Assembly (NCBI GenBank): GCA_944391215.1
Contig: CALXSR010000016.1
Span: forward strand, 1 to 35,782
Reading direction: 5' to 3'
Length of the DNA: 35,782 nt
Source: an uncultured Clostridia bacterium
Lineage (GTDB): Bacteria; Bacillota; Dehalobacteriia; UBA4068; CALXSR01
Shown here: one piece after another, positions 24,671-31,931 of the stretch
How positions within the stretch are numbered: the first letter of the stretch is position 1
How the letters are laid out: each line of letters starts with the position of its first letter
Made by a program: the position numbers and the translations under genes
Notes under the pieces: generated by a model
Told to the model about the DNA's origin: nothing
The model's database searches: none
What the model saw: only the letters and a program-made list of their open reading frames with translations

Positions 24671-25020
24671 TCTAAATTGGCCCCTTCCAATAAACCATTG
24701 GCATGAAGAATCCCGCAAGCGCTAAACATGCCGTGTTTGGTCAGCAACAAGGCAATCCCCTTTTCTTCAGCCAACTCCACAATAAACTCGCCCGGGGTTT
24801 TACCGCATAAAAAAACGATACAACAAATATCTAACATTTCAGCAGTACGCACTACTTGCGGATTTAAAAGTCCGGTTAATAACAAAGAGCGTTCGGTGGA
24901 AAAAGCCAGTACGTCGCTCATCATATCGCTGCCAAAAGCGGTTTCCAATTCCATATCCATGGCGTCTTGACCGCATAATATTTGGGCCTGCAAAAGACAC
25001 GCTATCTCTGCAATTTTCAT
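24667..25020 (-). CDS. DRTGG-domain protein, first gene of the hydrogenase operon
   Basis: A 117-aa DRTGG-like protein. The pattern ACLLQAQILCGQDAMDMELE, ETAFGSDMMSDVLAF, LLLTGLLNPQVVRTAEMLDI and CIVFLCGKTPGEFIVELAEE matches the small domain seen in the second copy. It probably binds a small ligand and may work with the anti-sigma-type ATPase encoded next to it, with a four-base overlap. A ribosome site (GGAGG) precedes the ATG. This is the promoter-proximal gene of a ten-gene run reaching hydA. Confidence 0.77.
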   Translation of the reverse strand: MKIAEIACLLQAQILCGQDAMDMELETAFGSDMMSDVLAFSTERSLLLTGLLNPQVVRTAEMLDICCIVFLCGKTPGEFIVELAEEKGIALLLTKHGMFSACGILHANGLLEGANLE

Positions 25021-25110
25021 CGTATTCCTCCATTCTTTTCCCCAAATGGCAATAGAAGTTAAAACGTGTTATTTTACTTCATTTTATACAATAATAACAT
25101 GTATAGCGCC

Positions 25111-25138
25111 TTTATACCCGGTTTTTTAATAGTCTGAA
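25111..25138 (-). promoter_or_regulatory. Predicted promoter of the hydrogenase operon
   Basis: TTCAGA (25133-25138), a 16-bp spacer and TATAAA (25111-25116), about 90 bases upstream of the first gene. A second TATAAA-type box lies near 25085. An imperfect inverted repeat (about 25136-25162, ATTC/GAAT arms) lies just upstream and could be an operator. I see no Rex site of the TTGT-N8-ACAA type. Confidence 0.4.
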
Positions 25139-25194
25139 TTATTCATATAATACGAATATTTAGTATTTTATCACATCTTATTTCCTTTTGTAAA

Positions 25195-25218
25195 GAAAAA
25201 CCGGCGTATTGCGCCGGT
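25195..25218 (-). terminator. Terminator after mntP
   Basis: Stem ACCGGCG/CGCCGGT (25200-25206 with 25212-25218) followed on the minus strand by TTTTTC, 40 bases past the mntP stop. It separates mntP from the hydrogenase operon. Confidence 0.8.
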
Positions 25219-25257
25219 CATCCTTGTCAATTTTTAGATAGTTTCACTGCTTTTCCA

Positions 25258-25818
25258 TTAGCCTAAAAATCCCAAATGCTCCAATAAAATTTTAATTCCC
25301 ATAACAATCAACAAGCCCCCCCCTAATCGTTCCGCGCTTGATTTTAATTTTGCCCCGCATAAATTACCAATTTTTACTCCCAAAGCGGAAAACAAAAAAG
25401 TGATACTCCCAATAAAGCAAACCGCCGGAATAATTTGCACTTTTAAAAAAGCAAAAGAAATGCCCACCGCCAAGGCATCAATACTGGTTGCCACAGCCAA
25501 TGGCAACATAGCGCGCAGTCCAAAAGAATCATCCATCATTTCATAGTCGGATTTTGCTTCTCGCACCATGTGCCAACCAATCAAAACCAATAAAATAAAA
25601 GCAATCCAATGGTCAATATGCATAATGAAATTTTGAAACTGTGCTCCCAAAACATAGCCCAAATAAGGCATCATGGCTTGAAAACCACCAAAATATACCC
25701 CGGCTAACAAGACATGTTTTCCCCGCACCCTAGAAACGGATAACCCTTTACAAACAGATACGGCAAAAGCATCCATGGATAACCCCACCGCAATAACAAA
25801 AAGCTCCCATAGCTGCAT
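25258..25818 (-). CDS. mntP: MntP-type manganese exporter
   Basis: A 186-aa membrane protein that exports Mn2+. It has six hydrophobic segments in two related halves, each carrying the family Asp motif: VGLSMDAFAVSVCKG and VATSIDALAVGISFA. It ends in a hydrophobic segment with LLIVMGIKILLEHLG. A ribosome site (AAAGGGG) precedes the ATG. A Mn-sensing riboswitch lies directly upstream, which independently supports the function. It is the gene nearest the right boundary of the spoIIID element. Confidence 0.93.
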   Translation of the reverse strand: MQLWELFVIAVGLSMDAFAVSVCKGLSVSRVRGKHVLLAGVYFGGFQAMMPYLGYVLGAQFQNFIMHIDHWIAFILLVLIGWHMVREAKSDYEMMDDSFGLRAMLPLAVATSIDALAVGISFAFLKVQIIPAVCFIGSITFLFSALGVKIGNLCGAKLKSSAERLGGGLLIVMGIKILLEHLGFLG

Positions 25819-25862
25819 GAAAAATTCCCCTTTGCAATCAATTTTCCCAACAAAAGGAGTAT

Positions 25863-25982
25863 AAAAAAGACTTATCCGCCTGTTGCGGATAAGTCTCGTC
25901 GTTTCAAATAAAACCAGGAAGATGCTTCCAGTATGTTGGCTTTACCACGCATTGCGCCGACTACTCCCTTATACCTGGTGTT
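25863..25982 (-). promoter_or_regulatory. yybP-ykoY manganese riboswitch with terminator
   Basis: The minus strand carries the conserved yybP-ykoY parts: GGGAGTAG (about 25962-25969), CATACTGG, and the ACGACGAGAC end. Stem P1 is ACCAGG (25974-25979) with CCTGGT (25913-25918). An 11-bp terminator GACTTATCCGC/GCGGATAAGTC (25885-25895 with 25869-25879) is followed by a T run. Mn2+ binding would favour read-through into mntP, as known for this class. Confidence 0.88.
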
Positions 25983-26011
25983 ATTTTAAAGCAAAGTTGT
26001 CCTCCTGTCAA
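25983..26011 (-). promoter_or_regulatory. Sigma-A promoter of the riboswitch-mntP unit
   Basis: Perfect TTGACA (26006-26011), a 17-bp spacer and TAAAAT (25983-25988). The -35 lies just inside the right P arm, and the truncated spoIIID stop codon overlaps the -10. Confidence 0.85.
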
Positions 26012-26156
26012 GACGAAAGCGGTTCCATTTGGTTACCACCGTGTGCACGGTTGATTTCGAAACGCCAAACACACTAGCCGTTTGTCTCACGGTAGCCGAA
26101 GACTCGATGATATAATTGCTGATATCCAGTACTCTCTTTTGAATATAGTCCTGCAT
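25986..26156 (-). CDS. spoIIID: SpoIIID, N-terminal segment with element-encoded tail
   Basis: The ATG at 26156 has GGGGGAGG seven bases upstream. Residues 1-38 match the SpoIIID N-terminus: MQDYIQKRV, ISNYIIESSATVRQTA, then GVSKSTVH of the helix-turn-helix. After the crossover (26045-26044) the frame continues into element sequence (TVVTKWNRFRLDRRTTLL) and stops at 25986. The product is a 56-aa truncated protein lacking the KDVTERLP part of the recognition helix and the basic C-terminus, so it should be unable to act as SpoIIID. Precise joining with 5889-5736 restores the protein. No convincing sigma-E promoter can be picked out upstream by eye. Confidence 0.9.
   Translation of the reverse strand: MQDYIQKRVLDISNYIIESSATVRQTASVFGVSKSTVHTVVTKWNRFRLDRRTTLL
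26020..26060 (-). other. Right element-chromosome junction (spoIIID N-terminal half-site joined to P' half-site)
   Basis: Minus strand: spoIIID sequence TCAACCGTG, core CA (26045-26044), seven bases CACGGTG, then the arm GTAACCAAATGGAACC (26036-26021). The arm is the inverted partner of that at 5899-5914. The reconstructed attB is TCAACCGTG-CA-TAAAGATG; the attP has arms on both sides of GGCAGTA-CA-CACGGTG. Confidence 0.85.
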
Positions 26157-26280
26157 GAAAGCAGCCTCCCCCTATGCCGGTTTTGTAAAAATATATGAGG
26201 AAAAGCATAAAAAAGAACTTCTTTTTGGCAAAACAGCTGCGAAAAATGTCAAGTTTATGCGCTCTGCCGGTAAAAAAGGC

Positions 26281-26309
26281 TTCCATCAAACAATCCTCTG
26301 TTGTATAAT
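26281..26309 (+). promoter_or_regulatory. Predicted promoter of the MATE gene
   Basis: TTCCAT (26281-26286), a 17-bp spacer and perfect TATAAT (26304-26309), about 45 bases before the start. Confidence 0.5.
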
Positions 26310-26355
26310 AACAAATTATGCTATTCCCAATTTTTAAGCAAAAGGAGCGTTTCCC

Positions 26356-27762
26356 ATGTCGCAAAATCAGCAAACAGCACAGTTAGGACAAGAAAAAATC
26401 CCCAAATTGTTATTCTCTTTCTCCATTCCAGCCATTGTTGGCTTAATGGTAAATGCTCTTTATAATTTGGTTGACCGTGCTTTTATTGGGAATGCCACCT
26501 ATTTAGATGGTTTAGGCTTAGCCGGCATTACCATTGCTACACCATTTACTTTTATTTCCATGGCTTTTTCCATGTTATTTAGCGTTGGCGGTAGCGTATT
26601 ATACTCCATCCAATTGGGGAAAAAGCAAACGGCAGAAGCAGAAAAAACTTTGGGTTACAGCACCATGTTATTGGTTCTTTCTTCTCTTCTTTATATGGTA
26701 ATTTGTATTTTATTTTTAAATCCGCTCTTAAACCTTTTTGGCGCTACCCCTACTGCCCTGCCATATGCCAAAGAATATATCATTTACTTGCTGCCGGGTT
26801 TCTTTTTTCAAATGGTAGGAATGGGTTTAAACACTTTTATTCGGGCCGATGGCAGCCCTAAAATTGCCATGATTTCGATGCTAATTGGAGCAGCGGTAAA
26901 TACTGTTTTGGACCCCATTATGATTTTTGTTTTCCGTTGGGGTATGATGGGAGCCGCGCTTGCTACCACCATTGGGCAGCTTTGCGCTATGATATGGGTA
27001 TTTTGGTATTTCTTCAGCGGGAAAAGTTCTTTAAAAATAAAGTGGAACAATATGAAAAAAGCGCCTTTTTCTGCGATCTGCATCATTTCTTCTATGGGGA
27101 TGCCTCCTTTTATCATGCAAATGTCCAGCAGCTTATTAACCATTGTATTGAATAACTCGTTACGGCATTACGGGGATTTATCCATCTATAGCGGTGATAT
27201 TGCTTTATCGGCCATGGGCATTATTTTTAGTTTACAAAATTTGTTGATCTTACCGGTAATTGGGGTAACGCAAGGCGCCCAACCCATTATTGGCTATAAC
27301 TATGGAGCGCGTAAAATAAAAAGAGTAAAAGAAACCTTTCGCTTAGCCTCCATTGCTTCTACCTGCATTTGCATCATCGCCTGGCTGATCACCCTGTTTT
27401 TCTCCACCCAATTAGTCAGCCTTTTTAATAGGGATACTCTTTTACTCTCTTTTGGCTCCTGGGCTTTGAAGGTTTGGCTTCTTATGCTGCCCTTTATTGG
27501 GTTCCAAATTGTCATTAGTAATTATTTTCAGGCAGTGGGCAAACCCATGATTTCTATTTTTCTTTCCGCCACCCGCCAACTGCTCTTTCTATTACCGGCC
27601 ATCCTCGTTTTTTCCCATTTTTATCAATTAGAAGGTATTTTGTTCGCGGCACCGATAAGCGATGCGTTATCTATTTTAACCAGTACTTATTTCATTTGGC
27701 GGGAAACAAAATTTTGGCATAAATTGGAGCAAGAACCGCAATTTGTGACGGATGGTTATTAA
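26356..27762 (+). CDS. MATE family efflux transporter
   Basis: A 468-aa membrane protein with about twelve hydrophobic segments in two halves, normal for MATE exporters, which expel drugs or other cations using Na+ or H+ gradients. Typical parts are the N-terminal LLFSFSIPAIVGLMVNALYN and YNLVDRAFIGN, then FIRADGSPKIAM, VNTVLDPIMIF and the half-repeat landmarks QGAQPIIGYNYGA and NYFQAVGKP. AAAAGGAG lies upstream of the ATG. It stands as a single unit, divergent from the split spoIIID, and its substrate is unknown. Confidence 0.9.
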   Translation: MSQNQQTAQLGQEKIPKLLFSFSIPAIVGLMVNALYNLVDRAFIGNATYLDGLGLAGITIATPFTFISMAFSMLFSVGGSVLYSIQLGKKQTAEAEKTLGYSTMLLVLSSLLYMVICILFLNPLLNLFGATPTALPYAKEYIIYLLPGFFFQMVGMGLNTFIRADGSPKIAMISMLIGAAVNTVLDPIMIFVFRWGMMGAALATTIGQLCAMIWVFWYFFSGKSSLKIKWNNMKKAPFSAICIISSMGMPPFIMQMSSSLLTIVLNNSLRHYGDLSIYSGDIALSAMGIIFSLQNLLILPVIGVTQGAQPIIGYNYGARKIKRVKETFRLASIASTCICIIAWLITLFFSTQLVSLFNRDTLLLSFGSWALKVWLLMLPFIGFQIVISNYFQAVGKPMISIFLSATRQLLFLLPAILVFSHFYQLEGILFAAPISDALSILTSTYFIWRETKFWHKLEQEPQFVTDGY

Positions 27763-27767
27763 AAAGC

Positions 27768-27796
27768 TTGTCAAATTGTGTTTTGTCCATTATAAT
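27768..27796 (+). promoter_or_regulatory. Sigma-A promoter of typA
   Basis: TTGTCA (27768-27773), a 17-bp spacer and perfect TATAAT (27791-27796), starting six bases after the MATE stop. Confidence 0.75.
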
Positions 27797-27850
27797 TGTT
27801 CTGTTAAGCACTAAATTTTATGGGATTCGGGTTACAGGGAGGAAACTTTT

Positions 27851-29680
27851 TTGTCTAGAGCAGACTTAAGAAATATTGCCATTATCGCCCACGTCGACCA
27901 TGGCAAAACTACATTAGTAGATCAAATGTTAAAACAAAGCGGTATTTTCCGCGAAAATCAACAAATGCAAGACCGCGTGATGGATTCCAATGATTTGGAA
28001 CGGGAACGCGGCATTACCATTTTAGCCAAAAACGCTTCTACAGAATACCAAGGGGTAAAAATTAATATTGTAGATACCCCCGGCCACGCTGATTTCGGCG
28101 GCGAGGTGGAACGGGTTTTAAAAATGGTAAACGGCGTTTTGCTTTTGGTGGATGCGGCGGAAGGCCCTATGCCGCAAACACGCTTTGTTTTACAAAAAGC
28201 ATTAGAATTAAACCATCGTATTATTGTTTTAATCAATAAAATCGATCGGCCGGACGCCCGCATTAAAGAGGTTATTGATGAAGTTCTAGAATTATTACTC
28301 GATTTGGGCGCCAATGATGAACAACTGGATAGTCCCTTTTTATTTTGCTCCGGCAGAGCCGGTACCGCTTCTTATAAAATGGAAGAAGAAGGAACCGATT
28401 TAAAACCGCTATTTGAAACCATTTTGGATTATATTCCCGAACCGCAAGGAGATCCTTACGCTCCTTTGGCCATTTTGGTTTCTTCTTTGGATTACAGCGA
28501 ATATGTGGGGCGCATCGGCATCGGTCGCATTGAACAAGGAACCATTAAACAAAATCAAGAAGTAGTTATTTGCGACTTTCATAAACCGGACATTGCAGAG
28601 CGGGCTAAAATTACCGCAATTTATCAATTTGACGGACTAAAAAGAACTGCTGTGCAGGAAGCGAAAGCCGGCGATATCGTTGCTTTTTCCGGTATCGAAA
28701 ATGTAAATATCGGCAATACCGTATGCCAACCGGAATTTGTACAACCTCTAAGTTTTGTAAAAATATCCGATCCCACCGTGGAAATGATTTTTTCTGTAAA
28801 CGACAGCCCCTTTGCTGGCCGCGAAGGAAAATTCGTTACCTCCCGCCAGCTACGGGAACGGTTATTCCGCGAATTATTAAAAGACGTTTCCTTACAAGTG
28901 GAAGAAACGGATTCCACAGACTCTTTCCGAGTTTTGGGCCGTGGGGAAATGCATCTTTCCATTTTAATTGAAACCATGCGTCGCGAAGGCTACGAATTTC
29001 AGGTAAGCCCGCCCCGCGTTTTATTTAAAACAATAGAAGGGCAAAAACAAGAACCTTTGGACCGCGTTTTATTAGACGTTCCGGAAGAATATACCGGCAG
29101 CGTGATGGAAAGCATGGGTACTCGCAAAGGGGAATTGCAAACCATGTATCCTTTAGGAGAACGGATGCGTTTGGAATTTATTATTCCTTCCCGTGGTTTA
29201 TTTGGTTATCGCAATGAATTTTTAACCAATACCAGAGGAGAAGGGATTTTAAACACCTTATTTGAAGGCTATGGCCCCTATCGTGGCGATATTCCCCGCC
29301 GTAATTATGGTTCTTTAATTGCTTTTGAAACCGGGGAAGCAGTGCCTTACGGTTTATACAATGCCCAGGAACGTGGCACCTTGTTTTTAGGACCAAATAC
29401 CGAGGTTTATACCGGCATGGTGGTTGGTTACTCGCCCAAAAGTGACGATATTGCGGTCAATGTTTGCAAAAGAAAGCATTTAACCAATACCCGTGCTTCT
29501 GGTAGCGATGAAGCGTTGCGCCTAACTCCACCTCAAATATTAAGTTTAGAAGAAGCATTAGACTTTTTAAATGAAGACGAATTATTAGAAGTAACCCCAA
29601 AAAGTTTGCGGATTCGCAAACGGATTTTGGATCATGCCAAACGGATGCGATCCTTAAAAAATAGCCGAACAGATGAATAA
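27851..29680 (+). CDS. typA: Ribosome-associated GTPase TypA/BipA
   Basis: A 609-aa translational GTPase of the EF-G/LepA class, involved in ribosome assembly and stress or cold adaptation. GTPase motifs: AHVDHGKTT (G1), RERGITI (G2), DTPGHADFGGEV (G3), NKIDRPDAR (G4) and a G5 near FCSGRAG. Domain II and EF-G-like domains follow, with RGEMHLSILIETMRREG and the TypA-specific C-terminal part ending in KSLRIRKRIL. The start is a TTG at 27851, preceded by GGGAGGAAAC; the first in-frame ATG would remove the P-loop. Confidence 0.95.
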   Translation: MSRADLRNIAIIAHVDHGKTTLVDQMLKQSGIFRENQQMQDRVMDSNDLERERGITILAKNASTEYQGVKINIVDTPGHADFGGEVERVLKMVNGVLLLVDAAEGPMPQTRFVLQKALELNHRIIVLINKIDRPDARIKEVIDEVLELLLDLGANDEQLDSPFLFCSGRAGTASYKMEEEGTDLKPLFETILDYIPEPQGDPYAPLAILVSSLDYSEYVGRIGIGRIEQGTIKQNQEVVICDFHKPDIAERAKITAIYQFDGLKRTAVQEAKAGDIVAFSGIENVNIGNTVCQPEFVQPLSFVKISDPTVEMIFSVNDSPFAGREGKFVTSRQLRERLFRELLKDVSLQVEETDSTDSFRVLGRGEMHLSILIETMRREGYEFQVSPPRVLFKTIEGQKQEPLDRVLLDVPEEYTGSVMESMGTRKGELQTMYPLGERMRLEFIIPSRGLFGYRNEFLTNTRGEGILNTLFEGYGPYRGDIPRRNYGSLIAFETGEAVPYGLYNAQERGTLFLGPNTEVYTGMVVGYSPKSDDIAVNVCKRKHLTNTRASGSDEALRLTPPQILSLEEALDFLNEDELLEVTPKSLRIRKRILDHAKRMRSLKNSRTDE

Positions 29681-29719
29681 AAAACACGGTTTATTGGTTA
29701 TTCCAATAAACCGTGTTTT
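29681..29719. terminator. Bidirectional terminator overlapping the EcfS stop
   Basis: A perfect 17-bp stem (29681-29697 with 29703-29719) has a five-base loop and T runs on both sides. It starts one base after the typA stop and serves the convergent ECF operon. The last codons of the S component form one arm and its stop lies in the loop. Confidence 0.92.
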
Positions 29720-30288
29720 TTTTGTATCCTGGCAAAAATACGCAGCCACGGCGCACTAAAAAACAAGAGACAAACCGCATTGGCGATGGCATGATTGCAA
29801 TCGAATGGAAAACTGGCGATACAAGATGTCAGCCATAATCCCCAAAAACCCTCCACAGGCATCATAAAAAGATACCATAAGTTCATAAACCAACCGAATA
29901 AAAAGCCCCAAACGATACCAAACAGCACCCTGGCATACTTGTTTTTCATAACAAAAGTATGGCGCAACAACCCGGCTGTAAACCCCATCAACCCCCAGGC
30001 CACCATTTGCCAAGGCGTCCAAGGACCTTGCCCCAAAAAGAAATTAGATAACAAAGCGGCCAAGGCCCCAGTTATAAAACCAGATTGCGCTCCAAAAACG
30101 AAACCAGCCATTATAACAATAAAAGAAGTAGGTTGTACGCTGGGAATCGCCCCAAAAGGGATCCGTACCAATGCCGCCAAAGCGCTAATCAGGGCAATCA
30201 TCACAATTTCTTCTGTTTGAATGGCCCTTTTCTCAAAACGCCAAAAAAAGAGCAACAGCGCAAAGAAAAGGATTGCAAAAGCGCTCAA
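29698..30288 (-). CDS. ECF transporter S component
   Basis: A 196-aa integral membrane substrate-binding subunit with about six hydrophobic segments. Typical S-component parts are ALISALAALVRIPFGAIPSV, IVIMAGFVFGAQSGFITGAL and LLSNFFLGQGPWTPWQMVAWG. The start is a TTG at 30288, whose TTGA overlaps the EcfA stop, with GAGGAGG upstream; a GTG at 30312 lacks a ribosome site. The family resembles the CblT/CbrT/HmpT-like group, but specificity cannot be read from the sequence. The two DUF4430 proteins in the operon point to a cobalamin-type ligand. The gene ends inside the shared terminator. Confidence 0.83.
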   Translation of the reverse strand: MSAFAILFFALLLFFWRFEKRAIQTEEIVMIALISALAALVRIPFGAIPSVQPTSFIVIMAGFVFGAQSGFITGALAALLSNFFLGQGPWTPWQMVAWGLMGFTAGLLRHTFVMKNKYARVLFGIVWGFLFGWFMNLWYLFMMPVEGFWGLWLTSCIASFPFDCNHAIANAVCLLFFSAPWLRIFARIQKKHGLLE

Positions 30289-31931
30289 AGTAGTTTCGCC
30301 TCCTCGATACACAGGGGCACTTCTTGGGAAATCCTGGTAAATATTTTAGCCAAAGCAGTGGTATAAAAATAATTATCCCGTAAAAAATATCGCATCGGTT
30401 GCCATTCTGTCAAACATCCGTCAAAAAGCATAGTAGCCTTTTGCGCCAATAAAGAGGCGAATTCGCAATCATGACTAGTCAGCAAAATTGCCGTTCCCTT
30501 TTGCGCAACTTCTTTTAAAATAGAAATCAATTCTTTTTTCGCCACAGGGTCCAATGCTTTTCCTGGTTCATCAAGCAATAAAAGCTGCGGACGCCGACAA
30601 AGCAAATACGCTAATACCACTTTTTGTTGTTGGCCGCCGCTGATATCATAAGGATGACGTTGCAAAATATCCTGCAACCCAAAACGGGAAATCCAATGTG
30701 GCAAATACTGTTTTTCTTGCTCCGTTAGACCATAGGATAATTCTTTTTCTACCGTATCGCAAACAAAATGCTGCATGGGGTTTTGCCCCATATAGGCAAT
30801 CGCCGTAATGCGTTCCTCTTTGTTTAAACTTCTTATATTCCGGCCCCACCACATTACAGCGCCGTTTTGTAGCGGTAATAGCCCTGCCAGCAACTTCAAT
30901 AAAGTTGATTTACCGGCCCCATTCCCGCCCATAATTACTCCAATTTCGCCTGCCTTTAAAGCCATGGAACAGTTACGCAAAATATCCTGTCCGTTTTTTT
31001 CATAACGGAAAGAAATTTCTTTGGCCACCAGCAGAGATTTTTCTGTTGGCGCTGCCTTTTGCTCTGTTTCATCGGCCAAAGGCACAATTTGCCAGTTTTT
31101 CTTTTTCCCCCATAAATAACCTTCTACCGGGGTAAACGGTACGACTTCCAAAGCATTATTCCTTTCCTTTTCTCTGCTAAAATACAAGTTGGGAATCGCA
31201 GGTAAATACGTTGCAAACTGTCCGTGGTCATGCAAAAAACGACTGAAATTTTGAGCGGAAGCAAAGGATTGCAAACAACCATCGGTCAAAAAAGCGACTT
31301 TTTGTACCAAAGGTAAAATATCATCCCATCGGTGTTCACTGATAATAATGGTAATGCCTAACTCTTCATGCACTTGTTTTAGAATTTGCAAAAAATCTTT
31401 CGCTGCAATTGGGTCTAATTGTGCCGTCGGTTCGTCTAATAAAAGTAATTTCGGCTGCAATAATAAAACGGAAGCCAAATTAACCAATTGTTTTTGGCCT
31501 CCTGATAAATGCTGTGTTTTTTGTTGCATTTTATCTTGCAAACCAAAAAAATTGCTCAATTCCCCAATCCGCCGGTGCATTTGCGCAAGCGGTTGACAGG
31601 CATTTTCCAAACCGAAGGCCAATTCCTGTTTTACATCTTCCATTAAAATCTGCGCTTCCGGATTTTGCTGCACAAAGCCAATTTCCTGCGCTGCTTTTCC
31701 ATCCGGCAAAATAGCCAACGGTTGCCCGGCGTATAAAATTTGTCCTTCTATTTTTCCAGCCGGCTGCAACTGTTTTTTCAGGTTTTTTAGCAACGTGCTT
31801 TTCCCTGACGCCGTAGGGCCGCAAAGTAAAACAAAATCGCCTTCTGCAACTTGCCAGTTTATATGCTTTAAAACCGGCTTTTCCTCTAAAGCATAGGTGA
31901 AAGAAAAATCCTTTAACGACAGGATAGCCAT
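30285..31931 (-). CDS. ECF transporter energising ATPase, fused EcfA-EcfA'
   Basis: A 548-aa fusion of two ABC ATPase domains, each complete. Domain 1 has GPTASGKSTLL, LSGGQKQLVNLASVLL and LLLLDEPTAQLD. Domain 2 (from about residue 300) has GGNGAGKSTLL, ISGGQQQKVVLAYLL and LLLLDEPGKALD. It powers uptake with EcfT and the S component. The ATG at 31931 has GGAGG upstream and lies inside the end of ecfT (19-bp overlap), which I prefer to the longer frame from 32003. Confidence 0.92.
   Translation of the reverse strand: MAILSLKDFSFTYALEEKPVLKHINWQVAEGDFVLLCGPTASGKSTLLKNLKKQLQPAGKIEGQILYAGQPLAILPDGKAAQEIGFVQQNPEAQILMEDVKQELAFGLENACQPLAQMHRRIGELSNFFGLQDKMQQKTQHLSGGQKQLVNLASVLLLQPKLLLLDEPTAQLDPIAAKDFLQILKQVHEELGITIIISEHRWDDILPLVQKVAFLTDGCLQSFASAQNFSRFLHDHGQFATYLPAIPNLYFSREKERNNALEVVPFTPVEGYLWGKKKNWQIVPLADETEQKAAPTEKSLLVAKEISFRYEKNGQDILRNCSMALKAGEIGVIMGGNGAGKSTLLKLLAGLLPLQNGAVMWWGRNIRSLNKEERITAIAYMGQNPMQHFVCDTVEKELSYGLTEQEKQYLPHWISRFGLQDILQRHPYDISGGQQQKVVLAYLLCRRPQLLLLDEPGKALDPVAKKELISILKEVAQKGTAILLTSHDCEFASLLAQKATMLFDGCLTEWQPMRYFLRDNYFYTTALAKIFTRISQEVPLCIEEAKLL

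Larger units (their letters stand above)
5891..26044 (-). mobile_element. Skin-like intervening element inserted in spoIIID (about 20.15 kb)
   Basis: Both ends interrupt one gene: the N-terminal half of spoIIID ends at the right boundary and the C-terminal half starts at the left boundary, in the same orientation. The crossover is at CA on the minus strand (26045-26044 and 5891-5890). Inside each end lies one arm of an inverted repeat sharing TTCCATTTGGTTAC, each separated from the CA by exactly seven bases, as expected for the two halves of a serine-integrase attP. Excision restores the reading frame exactly. The element encodes a SpoIVCA-like large serine recombinase. Cargo includes a hydrogenase operon, an ABC transporter, surface proteins and mntP; no phage structural genes are visible. 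Nearly all genes share spoIIID's direction. Excision during sporulation is inferred by analogy with sigK skin. Confidence 0.88.

Noticed and set aside
5891..26044. Assembly chimera as the explanation of the split spoIIID
   Set aside because: A chance misjoin would not create inverted arms at equal distances from a shared CA in both ends, nor preserve the reading frame exactly.
5891..26044. A prophage interrupting spoIIID
   Set aside because: No capsid, tail, terminase, lysis or replication genes are seen; cargo is metabolic and surface-related, so I use the broader term skin-like element.
26074..26373. A 99-aa minus-strand ORF over the SpoIIID N-terminus
   Set aside because: It uses a different frame from SpoIIID, crosses the MATE promoter and start, and has no family features.
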